This document shows, one piece after another, positions 8,723 through 17,575 of a stretch of 64,000 nucleotides of DNA. The notes beneath the pieces are model-generated. The model saw only the letters and a program-made list of their open reading frames with translations, did not search any database and was not told the DNA's origin. Within the stretch, counting starts at the first letter, position 1. Each line of letters opens with the position of its first letter. Made by a program: the position numbers and the translations under genes. Where the stretch lies: NCBI RefSeq assembly GCF_034439435.1, contig NZ_JAPCKJ010000001.1, positions 1,054,001-1,118,000 of the forward strand. Direction: 5' to 3'. Source of the stretch: Sarcina sp034439435. Its GTDB lineage: Bacteria; Bacillota; Clostridia; Clostridiales; Clostridiaceae.

Positions 8723-9082
8723 TTAACCCACTTTTAGAGCTTCATCCAAATTTTCGTAATATTTTATTATCTTAAATATTCCAGATAACTCAAAAACTCT
8801 CTTTATACTTTTATTAACAGATATTATGTTAACTTCTCCTGAACGCATACTTAGCCTTTTATATCTACCTATAATAACCCCTATTCCTGAACTATCCATA
8901 AATGTTACGCCTGAAAAATCTAATATAAGTTTTCTTACGTTCTCTCTGCTAATTCTATCGTCAATCTTTACTCTTACTTCTTCAGCACTATGATGATCTA
9001 ATTCTCCAATTAAACTCACTACTAAAACATTTCCTCTTTTTTCAAAATCCAACCACATATGCTCACTCTTATTGAGCTCCAC
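8723..9082 (-). CDS. spoIIAA: Anti-sigma F factor antagonist
   Basis: SpoIIAA is a STAS-domain protein that, when dephosphorylated, releases SigF from SpoIIAB. The phosphorylated serine lies in FMDSSGIGVIIGRYKR, and the GELDHHSAEEVR block near the N-terminus is conserved. The start is uncertain. The given GTG (9082) directly abuts AGGAG, which is too close. The ATG at 9058 (MWLDFEKRG, 111 residues) aligns better with the family N-terminus but lies about 18 bases from the ribosome-binding site. It is the first gene of the spoIIA operon. About 25 bases upstream is a sigma-A-like promoter. Confidence 0.94.
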   Translation of the reverse strand: MELNKSEHMWLDFEKRGNVLVVSLIGELDHHSAEEVRVKIDDRISRENVRKLILDFSGVTFMDSSGIGVIIGRYKRLSMRSGEVNIISVNKSIKRVFELSGIFKIIKYYENLDEALKVG

Positions 9083-9105
9083 CTCCTATACACTTTCTTT
9101 TCCAT

Positions 9106-9135
9106 ATTTTAACATATTTTAATTCTTTATGTCAA
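9106..9135 (-). promoter_or_regulatory. Sigma-A-like promoter of the spoIIA operon
   Basis: On the minus strand TTGACA (9135-9130) and TAAAAT (9111-9106) are separated by 18 bases, ending about 24 bases before the spoIIAA GTG. In Bacillus subtilis spoIIA is read by sigma-H; I see no RNAGGA / GAAT pair for sigma-H here. Confidence 0.55.
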
Positions 9136-9142
9136 ATAATAC

Positions 9143-9180
9143 TAAAATAAATAAAACTCATAGAAGCAAAATTCCATGAG
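9143..9180 (-). terminator. Terminator of the Lon-like protease gene
   Basis: On the minus strand CTCATGGAA pairs with TTCTATGAG around TTTTGC (one bulged pair) and is followed by TTTTATTTATTTT. It lies 12 bases after the stop codon at 9192. Confidence 0.65.
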
Positions 9181-9191
9181 CTTATTTAATA

Positions 9192-11474
9192 TCATATTCC
9201 TTTAAATTTTTTAATTTCTCCATTTATTTTAGTGGCAACATCCTCAATAACCATATCATCTAGAAGTAAGGTGGTAAGTGCTTCATTTATATTCTTCATT
9301 ATATAAATTTTAAATTCACCCTTTTTAATCGCCTCTTCTATTTCACTATTCAATATCAGTTCATCCTTATTACTTTCTGGTATTAAAACAGCTTTTCCTA
9401 CATGAGTTCCTATTATTTTGCAAACATTAAAGAATCCCTCTATTTTTTCATTCACTCCTCCTATTGGTTGTACTTCACCAAACTGATTTACTGACCCAGT
9501 TACGGCAATACTTTGATTAACCGGGATCTTACTCAAAGCAGAAATCATAGCTATAATCTCAGCAACTGACGCACTATCCCCTTCTATTTTTCCATAAAGC
9601 TGTTCAAAGCTTAATTGAAAATCTACAGGTAAAACTTCATAAGCATTAAAAAAGCTACTTAAAAATCCTCTTAAAATGCTTAGAGATTTATTGTGAATAC
9701 TTCCACTTAGATTACTCTCTCTTTGTGCATCCATAATTTTCCCACTACCTTTATAGCAAGTACATGTTATCCTCATAGGTTTTCCAAAACTCATGTATCC
9801 GAAATCTATTACAGATAGCCCATTTACACTTCCAATAATTTTATCTTCTATTTCTAAGATTATCTTTTTATCCTTATACATTTCTAAATAATCTTTTTGA
9901 ATTTCACCACATTGATTTATAACAGATTCTATAGAACTTTTATCTATAAGTGTTTTATTGTTATTCTTAGCTGATTCATTTCCAAGAAGCAATAATCTTT
10001 CTATTTCATCAATATCCCAAAGCATCTTCTTTCTTGTTCCAGCTTTTCTAGCTAACTGCTTTCCTATAGCATTAACGCCAGAGGTTGAAATCTTTAAAAG
10101 GTCATTATCACTTATGATTTTATTAACAAGCTCTAATAAAGATTTTTTATTTTTATCTATACCTATTAAATTTGAAAATTCTGCTCTAATTCTAAATATC
10201 TTCTTGAAATCTTCATCATAATTATATAAAACATCATAACTCTCAAAATCTCCAATTAAAATAACGTTAACCTTAATTGGTATTGGATCTGGATTAAGTC
10301 CATTTAAAGAAAGTACTTCTAAATACCCTCTGTTAAAATCATAATTTATTTTTTCATTTAACAGTGCTCTTCTTAAATAATAGTAGCTATTAGCATTGTT
10401 CATCAAAGAACTTAATCTAACTATCAGACATCCTTCATTAGCTTCAAGCAATGAACCTGATTTTATAAGCTTTACACTTGTTGAATATACTCCATTATGA
10501 TTTTCATACTCTATTGTTCCTAGAAGATTATTTAGACTTGGATCTTCTTCAAATATTACTTTAGGTGTTTCTTGTCCCTTGCTATTCTTTATAATATTAC
10601 AAATATATTTTGAAATAATTTCATTTATTTTTTCTTCATCATCATCAAAATTTATTGTGTAATTATCAATCAATAAATTTTCTAGGCTTTCACATACATC
10701 TATAAGATAATTGTAAGCATCTTCTTCATTTTCAAAATCACTCTTTATTTTCTCTTTAACAGATGATGATTTATTTTCTAAATAAGTTCTAAGTATAACT
10801 TTTAACTTTTCAATAGAATCTATCTCTATATTTTTAAGTTCTTCTAAAACATCTTCTGCTCCTTCTTTTAATTTGCCAGCTTTTATCGATATATCACCTT
10901 TACTATTTTCTTCTAAATCATCGAACTCTTCCTCCGTCATAGCCTCTCCATCTAATAGAGGAATAAATGCAAAGCCAGAAGATGTAGCTTTTAAATCAAA
11001 GCCTTCTTGCTTCGCACTCTTTATTAAATCACCTATATAATCACTTCTCTTTTTTTGTATATCATTAATAATATCTTCCTTATCTTTATTTATAGAAGAA
11101 TTGTAAAAGGCATAAATCTCTTCGTAATAAAAAGATTTTACATATTCTAATCTTTCCTCTAGCTTTTCTCCTATTCCATTTTCTAAAAATATAACTTTAG
11201 GTGCTTTAACATCATCCAAAGTTACATAACATATATCTTTAGGTTTATTTCTTCCTTTCATTTTTTCTTCTAAATGAAGAATTATATCCTTAAGCTTTTG
11301 TTTTGAAAATTCGTCGATTAAGTAAACATTAAACCCTTCTTTATTTATACTTAATGCTTCATCAATTCTTTTAAAAACCTCTGAGTATTCACTACCATTG
11401 TTTTCTTTTCTAGCTATCCTACTTGTAAAATCCTCATTATAAATTACTTCTTGTGGAGTTAACTCTCTTCTCAT
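9192..11474 (-). CDS. Lon-type (S16) protease without an ATP-binding loop
   Basis: The C-terminal ~200 residues are a Lon protease domain with the catalytic dyad intact: Ser634 in EGDSASVAEI and Lys677 in GGVNEKIEG, spaced 43 residues as in Lon. The middle resembles the AAA helical part of the Lon-related COG1067 family (GVNAIGKQLARKAGTRKK, residues ~475-495). Where family members have a Walker A loop (GxxxxGKS after a GFN(I/V) strand), this protein reads GFNVYLIDEFSKQKLKD (residues 47-63), so the P-loop is missing. A family-like acidic and helical insertion covers residues ~115-300. The start at 11474 is forced by an in-frame stop just upstream, and its ribosome-binding site is weak. It is transcribed toward spoIIAA but separated by a terminator. 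It is probably an ATP-independent or partner-driven protease; the substrate is unknown. Confidence 0.8.
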   Translation of the reverse strand: MRRELTPQEVIYNEDFTSRIARKENNGSEYSEVFKRIDEALSINKEGFNVYLIDEFSKQKLKDIILHLEEKMKGRNKPKDICYVTLDDVKAPKVIFLENGIGEKLEERLEYVKSFYYEEIYAFYNSSINKDKEDIINDIQKKRSDYIGDLIKSAKQEGFDLKATSSGFAFIPLLDGEAMTEEEFDDLEENSKGDISIKAGKLKEGAEDVLEELKNIEIDSIEKLKVILRTYLENKSSSVKEKIKSDFENEEDAYNYLIDVCESLENLLIDNYTINFDDDEEKINEIISKYICNIIKNSKGQETPKVIFEEDPSLNNLLGTIEYENHNGVYSTSVKLIKSGSLLEANEGCLIVRLSSLMNNANSYYYLRRALLNEKINYDFNRGYLEVLSLNGLNPDPIPIKVNVILIGDFESYDVLYNYDEDFKKIFRIRAEFSNLIGIDKNKKSLLELVNKIISDNDLLKISTSGVNAIGKQLARKAGTRKKMLWDIDEIERLLLLGNESAKNNNKTLIDKSSIESVINQCGEIQKDYLEMYKDKKIILEIEDKIIGSVNGLSVIDFGYMSFGKPMRITCTCYKGSGKIMDAQRESNLSGSIHNKSLSILRGFLSSFFNAYEVLPVDFQLSFEQLYGKIEGDSASVAEIIAMISALSKIPVNQSIAVTGSVNQFGEVQPIGGVNEKIEGFFNVCKIIGTHVGKAVLIPESNKDELILNSEIEEAIKKGEFKIYIMKNINEALTTLLLDDMVIEDVATKINGEIKKFKGI

Positions 11475-11607
11475 ATAAATTCACTCATAAAACTAATACT
11501 AGCTTTAATAGAGTAACCTCCTCTTTATAAGTACTTTATTATATTAATATTCTAAAAGTTTAAAATTAGCCATCATTTTCATTTTTTTATTTATTTTTTT
11601 CTTCGAC

Positions 11608-11639
11608 AAAAAAACCTATAGAAAAAACTTTTCTATAGG
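11608..11639 (-). terminator. Terminator of deoC
   Basis: On the minus strand CCTATAGAAAA pairs with TTTTCTATAGG and is followed by seven T residues. It lies about 30 bases after the deoC stop. Confidence 0.85.
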
Positions 11640-11670
11640 CTTTAATAAACTAAAAATATTTAATTATATA

Positions 11671-12345
11671 TTAGTATGTTGAATCTGAAACTTTTCCTTC
11701 ACATATAGCGATTGAAGCTGATGCTCCTATTCTAGTAGCACCATTTTTAATTACAGCTTCAGCATCTTCTGTTGATCTTACTCCACCTGATGCCTTAACA
11801 CCCATCTCTGGTCCTACAGTTTCTCTCATTAATTTAATATCTTCTGGAGTTGCTCCACCTGTTGAGAATCCAGTTGATGTTTTAACGAAATCTGCTCCTG
11901 CTTTCTTAGCTAATTCACAAGCTTTAACTTTTTCTTCATCAGTTAAAAGACAAGTTTCTATTATAACTTTTGTAAGCGCTTTCTTATCAGCCGCATCTAC
12001 AACAGCTTTTATATCTTTTTCTACATATTCATAATCTTTATCTTTTAATCTACCTATGTTTATAACCATATCAACTTCATCTGCGCCTTTTGATATTGCA
12101 TCTTTAGTTTCAAAAGCTTTAACTTCCATAGTGTTTGCTCCTAAAGGGAAACCTATTACTGTACAAACTTTCACATCGCTTCCTTTTAAAAGCTCAGCTG
12201 CTAATTCTACATTGGTAGGGTTTACACAAACTGATGCAAAATTATATTCTAAAGCTTCTTTGCAAAGCTTTTCTATTGATGCTCTATCAGCCTCAGGTTT
12301 TAATATAGTATGGTCTATCATTCTTGCTAATTGTTGTTTATCCAT
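11671..12345 (-). CDS. deoC: Deoxyribose-phosphate aldolase
   Basis: DeoC cleaves 2-deoxy-D-ribose-5-phosphate to glyceraldehyde-3-phosphate and acetaldehyde in deoxynucleoside catabolism. The 224-residue TIM barrel has the family blocks MIDHTILKPEAD near the N-terminus, ASVCVNPTNVELAAELL and CTVIGFPLGAN. The Schiff-base lysine lies in ADFVKTSTGFSTGGAT (~residue 150-165), and GVKASGGVRS supplies the second active-site lysine. A TAGGAGGAAATG ribosome-binding region precedes the ATG. It is a single gene with its own terminator; no other deo genes are adjacent. Confidence 0.97.
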   Translation of the reverse strand: MDKQQLARMIDHTILKPEADRASIEKLCKEALEYNFASVCVNPTNVELAAELLKGSDVKVCTVIGFPLGANTMEVKAFETKDAISKGADEVDMVINIGRLKDKDYEYVEKDIKAVVDAADKKALTKVIIETCLLTDEEKVKACELAKKAGADFVKTSTGFSTGGATPEDIKLMRETVGPEMGVKASGGVRSTEDAEAVIKNGATRIGASASIAICEGKVSDSTY

Positions 12346-12511
12346 TACATTTCCTCCTAAGATAACATTTTCATTATACTATTATTATAGAATATAAATT
12401 CTTATAAGTCCATAATTTAAATATTTACATTGAATAATTTTAGTATAAAAAATTAAATAATATATTTATATAAAATTCTTATTCTATAGGCTTTCAGCTA
12501 TTATCAAACTA

Positions 12512-12540
12512 TTTTAATATATTTAATATTATGTTATAAT
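12512..12540 (+). promoter_or_regulatory. Extended -10 promoter of the 136-residue protein gene
   Basis: TATAAT at 12535-12540 is preceded by TG one base upstream (extended -10). TTTTAA lies at 12512-12517 with a 17-base spacer, about 70 bases before the start codon. Confidence 0.55.
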
Positions 12541-12612
12541 ACTATCTATCATATAATATGTATTTATAGTAATAATAAATGTAAATTCGTCAACTTAAAA
12601 GGAGTTATAATT

Positions 12613-13023
12613 ATGGGTTTCAAAGAAAAATTATCTAAATATTACACTGATTCTTATCTTGAAAAATACGGCGATAGAATGGCTCAACTTCAAGGAAGCG
12701 TAATCTCTGAAAAAATCGAAGAAAAAACTATTCTTTGGATATTCCACAAGTTAGTTGTTACTTTAATAGTTAAACCTGAAAGAAGTAAGCAAATAATAAA
12801 ATGCGTATATAAAAAGAATCGTTGGTTTAAAAAACCTACTTTCATAAATGTGAAAAAAGGAAATAGTGTTATAGTTCAAGGACTTAAGTCAAATAAAGAA
12901 AATGAAAAAGAATATATTGTACTTAATAACGTACTTAACTTAACGACTAAACAAGATTTAGTACCTGTTGATCACTCACAATTAAAGAAAGCTAGACAAC
13001 AACAACAATTTAAACAAAGATAA
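12613..13023 (+). CDS. Small basic protein of unknown function, possible OB-like fold
   Basis: I do not recognise this 136-residue protein. It has a good ribosome-binding site (AAAAGGAG) and its own promoter and terminator, so it is very likely a real gene. The sequence is basic. Residues ~28-115 alternate short hydrophobic strands with charged turns: QGSVISEKIE, KLVVTLIVKP, KQIIKCVYKK, VKKGNSVIVQGL and EYIVLNNVLNL. The VKKGxxVxVxG strand-turn-strand element is reminiscent of OB folds that bind nucleic acid. A Gln- and Arg-rich tail (KARQQQQFKQR) ends the protein. No signal peptide or membrane segment is visible. The neighbours deoC and the P-type ATPase give no functional hint. Confidence 0.75.
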   Translation: MGFKEKLSKYYTDSYLEKYGDRMAQLQGSVISEKIEEKTILWIFHKLVVTLIVKPERSKQIIKCVYKKNRWFKKPTFINVKKGNSVIVQGLKSNKENEKEYIVLNNVLNLTTKQDLVPVDHSQLKKARQQQQFKQR

Positions 13024-13050
13024 AAAGCTGTATAATAATACAGCTTTTTA
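13022..13050. terminator. Bidirectional terminator
   Basis: AAAAAGCTGTA and TACAGCTTTTT form a stem that begins at the stop codon of the small basic protein gene. It has T-runs on both strands, so it also ends the convergent P-type ATPase transcript. Confidence 0.8.
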
Positions 13051-13085
13051 TCTTTTAAATAAACTTTATTTTTCTATTTTAATAT

Positions 13086-15635
13086 TTATTTTTTCACCTT
13101 TATAAATAAGTATAAGCTATTTATAAAGAAAATTATTGTTGAAAAGAATAATACTATTAGCCAATGGTTTATTCCTAAAATAGTAGTATGGAAGATACTA
13201 CTAAAGAAAGGAATATAAATAATGCTTAATAACATTACTATTGATATAAGAACAGCTCCCACTAAATACATATTAGTAAATAATTTTATTTCAAATATAG
13301 AATGTCTTTCAGATCTACACTCAAAAACATGTAGTAATTGAGACATAACTAATGTTGATAAAGCAATTGTTCTACATGTATCTAAATCCATTCCATATAA
13401 TCCACCTACAATAAATGATAATAATGTGCATATTCCAATCAAGCATCCTCTTACTAGAATTTTTTCAGTAAGTCCTCTTGCAAATATACTTTCCTTTTTA
13501 CTTCTAGGTTGTTGATTCATTATATCCTTATCAGCTGGGTCTACTCCTAAAGCTATTGCTGGTAATCCATCTGTTGCTAAATTTACAAATAATATTTGTA
13601 TAGGTAACATAGGTGTTGGAAGATAGAAGATTGTAGCTAAGAACATCGTTAATACCTCTCCTAAGTTACATGACAATAAATATCTTATGAACTTTCTTAT
13701 GTTATCATATATTATTCTTCCCTCTTCTACTGCGGATACTATGGTTTCAAAATTATCATCCATTAAAATCATTGCAGAGGCTTCCTTTGTAACATCAGTT
13801 CCTGATATTCCCATAGCGACTCCTATATCCGCCTCTTTTATAGCTGGCGCATCATTTACTCCATCTCCCGTCATAGCAACTATATTACCATTTTGTTTAA
13901 AAGCCTTAACTATTCTTAACTTATGGTTAGGTGTAACTCTTGCAAATATTCTAAGCTTATTAACTGACTTTTTAAGTTGATTATCATCTAACTTATCCAA
14001 TTCTTCTCCAGTTATTACTTGTTCTTGTGACTTAGCAATATTTAAATCCTTCCCTATAGCAAAAGCTGTATTTTTATGGTCGCCAGTTATCATTACAGGG
14101 GTTATTCCAGCTAGTCTACATTTTATTACTGAATCTTTAACCTCTGGTCTAGGCGGATCTATAATACCTGCAATCCCAAGGAATATAAAGTCTTTTTCTA
14201 ATCCTTCATCTCTTGTTAAATTTTCTATTTTATATGCACCAGCTATACATCTTAAGGCTCTATTACTCATATTTTCAACAACATTTAATATTTGTTGTTT
14301 CTTTTGAGCAGTCAATAATTTAACTCTTCCTTCTTCGTGTATATATCTACATTTATTTATAAGCCTCTCTGGAGCTCCTTTTACGTAACAAACTTCTTTG
14401 CCATTTTCTTTAACTATTACTGACATCATTTTTCTACTTGAATCAAAAGGTATATCAAAAATCCTATTTATATTGGATATTGTATTTTTCAAAGTATCCA
14501 CATTATTAAAATATGCCTTTATTAATGCTGTTTCAGTAGGATCTCCATTTAAAACATCTTCCACTTTGTTTTTTGAAAAATCGTAATTACAGTCATTGCA
14601 ATAAATAAATGCCTTCATAAGTATAGGTGAATTTGGAATCTTATCAACATCTATTCTACAATGTTTTCCTTCAACGAATATTTCCTTAACAGTCATTTTA
14701 TTTTGAGTTAATGTACCAGTTTTATCACTACATATGACTGATGTACATCCTAGAGTTTCTACTGCTGGTAATTTCTTTACCAAAGCATTTTTCTTAAGCA
14801 TTCTAGAAACACCTAAAGCTAGTGAAACTGTTACTATGGCAGCTAGTCCTTCTGGTATAGCAGCTACTGCTAAACTTACTCCTAATAAGAACATTTCAGT
14901 TAAATCATTTCCTCTGATAATACCTAAAATAGTTACTAAAGTACATATTCCAAGGCATAATACTAATAAAATTTTTCCTAATCCATCTAATCTTTCTTTA
15001 AGCGGAGATTTTTCTTCTTCTATATCTTGTAGCATATCAGCTATTGAACCCATTTTTGTATTCATTCCTATAGCGGTTACCCTAAATCTTCCTTTACCTT
15101 TTAATACTTTAGTCCCCATATAAGTTAAAGAAGCTTCTTTTGAATTACTTGCTTTATTGACTCCTAAGGACTCTCCAGTAAGTAATGATTCATCAACCAT
15201 AAGATTTGTACATTCAAATATCTCTCCGTCAGCTGGAACTCTATCACCAGCTTCAAGAATTACAATATCTCCTATTGTTAATTCATTGGCATTAATAACT
15301 TTAATATTTCCATCTCTTAATACTTTACAGGTTGGTGCTGCTAAAGATTTTAAAGCATCTAAAGACTTTTCTGTTTTAAATTCCTGTATAAATCCTAGAA
15401 GACCATTTATTATAACAATAACAAAGATGGTAATAGCATCTGCTACATCTCCCATAAGTCCAGATATAATAGTGGCTCCTATTAAAACCCATATTATAAA
15501 ATCATTAAATTGTTGTAATAATATTTTTATAGCCGATACCTTTTTCTTTTCTGTTATTTCATTTAATCCAAACTTCTCTGTCCGGTTTTTAGCTTCTTGA
15601 GTTGTTAACCCTCTAAAGAGCTCTTTCTCTTGCAT
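13086..15635 (-). CDS. Calcium-type P-type ATPase
   Basis: This is a P2A/PMCA-like cation pump of 849 residues with ten membrane helices. The N-terminal cation-ATPase domain is followed by the actuator domain with TGES (~residue 152-155). The phosphorylation loop is CSDKTGTLTQNK with the aspartate near 304, and the nucleotide-binding region contains KGAPERL and GDPTETA. The hinge motif is TGDGVNDAPAIKEADIG. Calcium-coordinating motifs are recognisable: AAIPEGLAAIV in M4 and NLATDGLPAIALG in M6. It therefore most likely exports Ca2+ from the cytoplasm, though Mn2+ or other ions cannot be excluded. The start ATG follows AGGAGGAACAAAAAGTT. It is a single gene, divergent from the pyrophosphatase gene. 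Confidence 0.93.
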   Translation of the reverse strand: MQEKELFRGLTTQEAKNRTEKFGLNEITEKKKVSAIKILLQQFNDFIIWVLIGATIISGLMGDVADAITIFVIVIINGLLGFIQEFKTEKSLDALKSLAAPTCKVLRDGNIKVINANELTIGDIVILEAGDRVPADGEIFECTNLMVDESLLTGESLGVNKASNSKEASLTYMGTKVLKGKGRFRVTAIGMNTKMGSIADMLQDIEEEKSPLKERLDGLGKILLVLCLGICTLVTILGIIRGNDLTEMFLLGVSLAVAAIPEGLAAIVTVSLALGVSRMLKKNALVKKLPAVETLGCTSVICSDKTGTLTQNKMTVKEIFVEGKHCRIDVDKIPNSPILMKAFIYCNDCNYDFSKNKVEDVLNGDPTETALIKAYFNNVDTLKNTISNINRIFDIPFDSSRKMMSVIVKENGKEVCYVKGAPERLINKCRYIHEEGRVKLLTAQKKQQILNVVENMSNRALRCIAGAYKIENLTRDEGLEKDFIFLGIAGIIDPPRPEVKDSVIKCRLAGITPVMITGDHKNTAFAIGKDLNIAKSQEQVITGEELDKLDDNQLKKSVNKLRIFARVTPNHKLRIVKAFKQNGNIVAMTGDGVNDAPAIKEADIGVAMGISGTDVTKEASAMILMDDNFETIVSAVEEGRIIYDNIRKFIRYLLSCNLGEVLTMFLATIFYLPTPMLPIQILFVNLATDGLPAIALGVDPADKDIMNQQPRSKKESIFARGLTEKILVRGCLIGICTLLSFIVGGLYGMDLDTCRTIALSTLVMSQLLHVFECRSERHSIFEIKLFTNMYLVGAVLISIVMLLSIIYIPFFSSIFHTTILGINHWLIVLFFSTIIFFINSLYLFIKVKK

Positions 15636-15880
15636 AACTTTTTGTTCCTCCTTTTTTTCCTAGCAATCTATTGTAATATATGTTTAATTCGCTTCTTTTT
15701 AGAACTAAAAAAATTCTTATGTAACATCTTACACTCATAATATTTCTCTGCTTTCATCTCATAGAAAATTCTCTTAAACTATGATAAAATGAGTTTTGTT
15801 AAACTTTACTTTTCATAATTTAGGAATTAAAATATATTCATGAATTAAAAAAAATTTAAATTACAAAGGAGGCAACCTGC

Positions 15881-17530
15881 ATGAAGGATGTTATATACAT
15901 TACAGGACATAAAAATCCTGATTCAGATTCAATATGTGCTGCTTTAGCATATTCTGAATTTAAAAATAAAACACAAGACATTCCAGCTATACCTGTTAGA
16001 TTAGGAAATGTTAACCAAGAAACTCAATACATACTTGATTATTTTGGTGTTCAAGCTCCTCAATTTTTAGAAACTGTTAAGCTAAAAGTTGAAGATTTAG
16101 AAATGGATAAAATAGCTCCATTAGCTCCAGAAGTGTCACTTAAGATGGCTTGGAATATAATGAGAGATAAAAACTTAAAATCAATTCCAGTTGCTGATGG
16201 GAATAATCACTTACTTGGAATGTTATCAACATCAAATATAACAGCAACATACATGGATGTATGGGATAGCAACATACTTGCTAAAAGTGCTACTTCATTA
16301 GATAACATATTAGATACATTATCTGCTGAAACACAAAACGTAAACGAAGAAATTAAAATATTCCCTGGAAAAGTTGTAGTTGCTGCTATGCAAGCTGAAT
16401 CTTTAAAAGAATTCATAAGTGAAGGTGATATCGCAATAGCTGGTGATAGATCTGAAATACAAGCTGAATTAATAGAATTAAATGTATCTCTATTAATAAT
16501 AACTGGTGGTCATAAACCTTCAGAGGAAATAATAGCTCTTGCTAAGAAAAATAACATAACTGTTATTACAACTCCTCATGATTCATTTACTGCATCAAGA
16601 TTAATCGTTCAAAGTTTACCTGTAGACTATGTTATGACTAAAGATGACTTAGTTTCAGTATCTACTGATGATTTAGTTGAAGATGTAAAAGTAACAATGA
16701 GTGAAACTAGATACAGTAACTATCCTGTAATAGATGAAAATAATAAAGTGGTTGGTTCAATCGCAAGATTCCACTTAATTTCTACTCATAAAAAGAAAGT
16801 TATTCAAGTTGACCATAACGAAAGAGGTCAATCAGTACATGGTTTAGAGGATGCTGAAGTATTAGAAATCATAGATCACCATAGAGTTGCTGACATACAA
16901 ACTGGTAATCCTATATACTTCAGAAATGAGCCTCTTGGAAGTACTTCAACAATAGTTGCTAAGAGATTCTTCGAAAATGGCATAAGACCGTCAAGAGAAG
17001 CTGCTGGACTTTTATGTGGAGCTATAATTTCAGACACATTATTATTTAAATCACCAACTTGTACTCCACAAGACGTGAAAATGTGTAGAAAACTTGCTGA
17101 AATAGCAGGAATAGTTCCTGAAACATTTGCTAAAGAAATGTTTAAAGCGGGTACTTCATTAAAAGGAAAATCTATTGAAGAAATATTCAATGCTGACTTC
17201 AAACCTTTCACAATCGAAGGTGTTAAAGTAGGTGTTGCTCAAGTTAATACAATGGATATCGAAGGATTTATGCCTTTAAAAGATGAAATGTTAGCTTACA
17301 TGAATCAAAAAGCTGAATCAATGGGATTAGAAATGATTATGTTATTACTTACTGACATAATCAATGAAGGTTCACAAATATTAGTGGCTGGAAGAAGTCC
17401 TGAAATTGCTGAAGAAGCTTTTAAAGTTAAATTAGAGGATTCAACTACTTTCTTACCTGGAGTTCTTTCAAGAAAGAAACAAGTTGTACCACCATTAACT
17501 CAAACTATAACAACAAGAGTTAGTAAATAA
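15881..17530 (+). CDS. ppaC: Manganese-dependent inorganic pyrophosphatase with CBS and DRTGG domains
   Basis: This family II pyrophosphatase hydrolyses PPi to phosphate. The DHH domain starts with GHKNPDSDSICAALAY (residues ~9-24) and contains IIDHHRVAD (~331) and GSTSTIVAKRF. It is interrupted by a regulatory insert: CBS1 (~65-120), a DRTGG domain (~125-245) and CBS2 (~250-305). The C-terminal DHHA2 domain ends with SRKKQ (GVLSRKKQVVPPL), which binds substrate. CBS-DRTGG pyrophosphatases of this architecture are known from C. perfringens and are inhibited by AMP/ADP and activated by diadenosine tetraphosphate. The ribosome-binding site AAAGGAGG lies nine bases before the ATG. It is monocistronic. 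Confidence 0.97.
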   Translation: MKDVIYITGHKNPDSDSICAALAYSEFKNKTQDIPAIPVRLGNVNQETQYILDYFGVQAPQFLETVKLKVEDLEMDKIAPLAPEVSLKMAWNIMRDKNLKSIPVADGNNHLLGMLSTSNITATYMDVWDSNILAKSATSLDNILDTLSAETQNVNEEIKIFPGKVVVAAMQAESLKEFISEGDIAIAGDRSEIQAELIELNVSLLIITGGHKPSEEIIALAKKNNITVITTPHDSFTASRLIVQSLPVDYVMTKDDLVSVSTDDLVEDVKVTMSETRYSNYPVIDENNKVVGSIARFHLISTHKKKVIQVDHNERGQSVHGLEDAEVLEIIDHHRVADIQTGNPIYFRNEPLGSTSTIVAKRFFENGIRPSREAAGLLCGAIISDTLLFKSPTCTPQDVKMCRKLAEIAGIVPETFAKEMFKAGTSLKGKSIEEIFNADFKPFTIEGVKVGVAQVNTMDIEGFMPLKDEMLAYMNQKAESMGLEMIMLLLTDIINEGSQILVAGRSPEIAEEAFKVKLEDSTTFLPGVLSRKKQVVPPLTQTITTRVSK

Positions 17531-17543
17531 TTTAAAATAAATA

Positions 17544-17575
17544 AAAAGCAATCTCAAAAAGAGATTGCTTTTTTT
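17544..17575. terminator. Bidirectional terminator between ppaC and the HAD gene
   Basis: AAAAAGCAATCTC and GAGATTGCTTTTT form a perfect 13-bp stem with T-runs on both strands between two convergent genes. Confidence 0.9.

Noticed and set aside
14734..15600. Several plus-strand open frames opposite the P-type ATPase
   Set aside because: They are antisense shadows of a strongly conserved gene; the minus-strand protein has all P-type ATPase motifs.
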